From an uncultured Porphyromonas sp. (GTDB lineage: Bacteria; Bacteroidota; Bacteroidia; Bacteroidales; Porphyromonadaceae): a stretch of DNA of 6,860 nt. A program made the position numbers and the translations under genes. The stretch spans positions 1 through 6,860 of the forward strand of contig CAKMOP010000267.1 of NCBI GenBank assembly GCA_927910985.1, written 5' to 3'. A model generated the notes under the pieces. The model worked only from the letters and a program-made list of their open reading frames with translations. It was not told where the DNA came from and did not search any database. Position 1 is the stretch's first letter, and each line of letters opens with the position of its first letter. Shown here one piece after another: positions 5,329 to 6,860 of the stretch.

Positions 5329-6585
5329 TTATAGGATGAGGCAAAAGGTCGGTCCGTAGAAGAGCGGTGCCGAGCCATACTGTTCACGTGCCAAGTAGTA
5401 GCGCAGCGAGAAGGCATCAGCAGGCGCATTCTCATTCATCGGAGGATCAGCCACGGCACGCACTAAGATGACCCCATAGGAGGAGAAGCCCATAGCGATG
5501 GCCACGAGGCACATCTGCACCGTCTGCACCGCACGAGCACGCAAGCCCTTATACAGGTAGAAGAAGGCTACAATTGCCACTGCCAGCGCAAGGGCGACAA
5601 TACCACTCCCGATGAGAGGTAGCCCCATCAGGATGAGTGAAAGAGCGATGGAGATACGGAAGCGGTGCGAAGACAGGTGCTTGGCATCGCGCACAGCATG
5701 GTCGGCCTCATACACGCCCCAGATCAGGACGGCCACCAGCACTGCTAAGTAGATATACAGACCTTGGTTATAGCTGAGCCCACAGGTATTGACGAAGAAC
5801 ATATCCCACTTCCCTGCGAGCTTCGGCACACCCTGAACTACCCCGTACATCATCAAGGCAACGAGGGCGAAGGAGCCGAGGAGCGAAAGTGCGCTCCCCT
5901 TGAGCGTCACATGCGTAGCACGGCGGTAGTAATAGACCAGCGCCATAGCAGGTAGACAAAGGAGGTTCAGTAGATGCACCCCGATGCTGAGCCCCATCAG
6001 ATAGGCGATGAGCACCAGCCAGCGATCCGAACGCTCGTACTCGCTACGTTCGTCCCACTTGAAGATCAACCAGAAGACCACCGCCGTAAAGAGCGAACTG
6101 AAGGCATAGACTTCGGCTTCGACGGCACTGAACCAGAAGGAGTCAGAGAACGTATAGACCAAGCTTCCGACAAGCCCCGAGCCCAAGATGGCGAGTCCTT
6201 GCCCCAAGGTCATCACTTCGCCCACGGGCTCATAGCCCTGCTTGCCTAAACGTGCCTGCGGTGTGACCACACGGCGCACCATATGCGTAATCGTCCAGAA
6301 GAGGAAGAGAATCGTCAGCCCACTCAGCACGGCACTTGTGGCGTTGGTCATCAGAGCAGCACGCTCGGGGCTTCCGCCAAGGTGGGAGATGACGTTGTAG
6401 ACCAACATATAGAAGGGGGCTCCAGGGGGGTGCCCGATCTCGAGCTTGTAGTCACAAGCGATGAACTCCGCGCAGTCCCACAGGCTTGCCGAAGGGCCGA
6501 TCGTGAGCAGATAGGTCAGGGTAGCGATGGCGAAGACCACCCACCCCAAGAGGTTATTTGCTCGGTTAAATTGCTTCCAATTCAT
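5329..6585 (-). CDS. DUF2723 protein N-terminal fragment (GT-C-like membrane part)
   Basis: This 418-codon frame contains the catalytic-looking W-D-C-A-E-F and HPPGAP motifs and about ten hydrophobic segments. It is homologous up to P-L-F-Y-G-P-T-F near residue 413; the final C-L-I-L is out-of-frame sequence before the TAA at 5329. The frame is also open upstream to an ATG at 6825, but that extension translates the repeat array and leader and has no family support. Confidence 0.65.
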   Translation of the reverse strand: MNWKQFNRANNLLGWVVFAIATLTYLLTIGPSASLWDCAEFIACDYKLEIGHPPGAPFYMLVYNVISHLGGSPERAALMTNATSAVLSGLTILFLFWTITHMVRRVVTPQARLGKQGYEPVGEVMTLGQGLAILGSGLVGSLVYTFSDSFWFSAVEAEVYAFSSLFTAVVFWLIFKWDERSEYERSDRWLVLIAYLMGLSIGVHLLNLLCLPAMALVYYYRRATHVTLKGSALSLLGSFALVALMMYGVVQGVPKLAGKWDMFFVNTCGLSYNQGLYIYLAVLVAVLIWGVYEADHAVRDAKHLSSHRFRISIALSLILMGLPLIGSGIVALALAVAIVAFFYLYKGLRARAVQTVQMCLVAIAMGFSSYGVILVRAVADPPMNENAPADAFSLRYYLAREQYGSAPLFYGPTFCLIL

Positions 6586-6601
6586 ATATATCCATATTAG
6601 G

Positions 6602-6633
6602 GGTGTGCCTCGTATCCTATCTCTGGGCACACC
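6602..6633 (-). promoter_or_regulatory. 5'-leader hairpin of the DUF2723 gene
   Basis: GGTGTGCC and GGCACACC form a perfect 8-bp stem (6626-6633 with 6602-6609) around a 16-nt loop. If transcription starts about 6 bp after the -7 box at 6644-6651, this hairpin is at the extreme 5' end of the mRNA and ends 16 bp before the start codon. It could stabilise the transcript or limit ribosome access. No U tract follows, so it is not a simple terminator, and it matches no riboswitch I know. Confidence 0.5.
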
Positions 6634-6643
6634 ACAACGCCTA

Positions 6644-6651
6644 CAAAGATA
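6644..6651 (-). promoter_or_regulatory. Possible -7 element (TATCTTTG) for the DUF2723 operon
   Basis: On the minus strand TATCTTTG matches the Bacteroidetes -7 consensus TAnnTTTG, 58 bp before the ATG at 6585. No TTG lies at the usual 19-21 bp upstream; the nearest TTG is 27 bp away. The promoter would therefore be weak or factor-dependent, and an activator bound at the array 6734-6800 would be a natural partner. This is inference. Confidence 0.4.
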
Positions 6652-6733
6652 GCTATATACGACGAATACGCTGAGAACCAACATAGAGGCAAGCATCCCC
6701 GAGGCAGCTATAAGCGCACATCGCTCCTCCTGA

Positions 6734-6800
6734 GGAAAGCGAATATTCCATCCGTGGAACGCTACCTTTCCACCCGATGGAACGCTGGCTTTCCATCCGT
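6734..6800. repeat. Phased palindromic repeat array, GGAA-N8-TTCC x3
   Basis: Three units of GGAA-N8-TTCC begin at 6734, 6756 and 6779, so the period is 22-23 bp. The second and third are longer and show a matched base change: GTGGAA...TTCCAC (6754-6773) and ATGGAA...TTCCAT (6777-6796), with spacers CGCTACCT and CGCTGGCT. Read in the other register the same bases give TTCCA-N4/5-TGGAA palindromes at 6746-6759 and 6768-6782. It lies about 100-165 bp upstream of the predicted start of the DUF2723 transcript. It may be an operator cluster or a genus-specific intergenic repeat; no protein-coding signal is evident in it. Confidence 0.75.
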
Positions 6801-6860
6801 CAAAAATCAGGAGAATGCCCCCCAACTAAGCCATCAGCCCCCTACTTCTCGGGCGAAGTA
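6801..6860. other. Intergenic end of window, small hairpin at the edge
   Basis: No coding frame can be supported here. The last 18 bases form TACTTC (6843-6848) and GAAGTA (6855-6860) arms around TCGGGC, a 6-bp hairpin cut by the window edge. It may be part of a terminator or repeat belonging to the next locus, but too little is visible to say. Confidence 0.3.

Larger units (their letters stand above)
3292..6585 (-). pseudogene. DUF2723 (TMEM260-like, GT117-type) membrane protein with two compensating frameshifts
   Basis: Read through both indels this is a 1097-residue protein, the usual size for Bacteroidetes DUF2723 members. Human TMEM260 of the same family is an ER protein O-mannosyltransferase, so a role in periplasmic glycosylation is inferred. 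The N-terminal part has W-D-C-A-E-F (36-41), with the acidic residues typical of GT-C enzymes, and HPPGAP (52-57), followed by many membrane segments. Further on are NQYPGQPRERDYAYVGSF, Y-G-D-N-D-T-F-P-L-W-Y and D-W-Y-I-D-Q-M, all hallmarks of the Bacteroidetes branch, then a soluble helical C-terminal third. One extra base in the A run at 5343-5346 and one missing base near 5194-5213 put about 50 codons in another frame. The outer frames agree, so full length is kept but a stop appears at 5329. The ATG at 6585 (MNWKQFNRANN) is chosen by family fit and position after the leader promoter. Confidence 0.9.

Noticed and set aside
5194..5346. Programmed ribosomal frameshifting in the DUF2723 gene
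   Set aside because: One shift would need +1 and the other -1 within 150 nt, with no classical slippery heptamer or downstream structure seen. Simple indels explain it better.
5190..5435. An 81-codon minus-strand ORF starting MRMRLLMPS
   Set aside because: Its second half is the frameshifted middle of the DUF2723 protein and its first half is out-of-frame sequence over the N-terminal fragment. Its stop overlapping the ATG at 5193 looks like translational coupling but follows from the indel.
6586..6825. N-terminal extension of the DUF2723 frame to an ATG at 6825
   Set aside because: It would translate the palindromic array, the -7 element and the leader hairpin. The family begins near MNWKQF, which matches the ATG at 6585.

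Overview
The window looks like a chromosomal segment from a member of the Bacteroidota, most likely the genus Porphyromonas. The evidence is a radical-SAM MiaB of Bacteroidetes type, a very characteristic Bacteroidetes DUF2723 (TMEM260-like, GT117-type) membrane protein followed by a NodB polysaccharide deacetylase, Bacteroidetes promoter elements (TTG-N19-TAnnTTTG) and no obvious Shine-Dalgarno sites. By eye the G+C is a little above 50%, which suits several Porphyromonas species but does not pick one. All protein genes run on the minus strand; the only plus-strand gene I can support is a short noncoding RNA.

Reading along the minus strand from the right-hand end: 6586-6860 is intergenic. 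It holds a phased palindromic repeat array (6734-6800) and a leader with a -7 promoter element and a hairpin. A DUF2723 membrane protein of 1097 codons (6585-3292) follows, then, after 21 bp, a NodB polysaccharide deacetylase (3270-2639). Both reading frames are broken by single-base indels: two compensating ones in the first gene and one in the second. Next is a 233-bp gap (2406-2638) with a convincing plus-strand promoter and intrinsic terminator enclosing about 75 nt of noncoding sequence, so a probable small RNA. Intact miaB follows (2405-1020). Below it, 607-1019 contains a 24-bp-stem perfect hairpin, an array of five AGCAATATAG/CTATATTGCT boxes, and a short hydrophobic ORF whose 5' end runs into the array. 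The last gene (600-4) encodes a CGPAA-motif protein that resembles papain-like cysteine-peptidase domains of polymorphic toxins; its C terminus may also be frameshifted.

The DUF2723 protein and the deacetylase probably form one transcription unit for modifying envelope glycans or glycoproteins: a polytopic GT-C-like enzyme with a large soluble C-terminal domain and a carbohydrate deacetylase. miaB is a housekeeping tRNA-modification gene and is functionally separate. Three clear indels and one suspected one in 6.9 kb, with the clear ones at short homopolymers and miaB untouched, leave two explanations open: sequencing or assembly error, or recent gene decay. The most unusual content is intergenic: the small RNA locus, two different palindromic arrays that share a repeat phase of about 22 bp, and the long hairpin after miaB.
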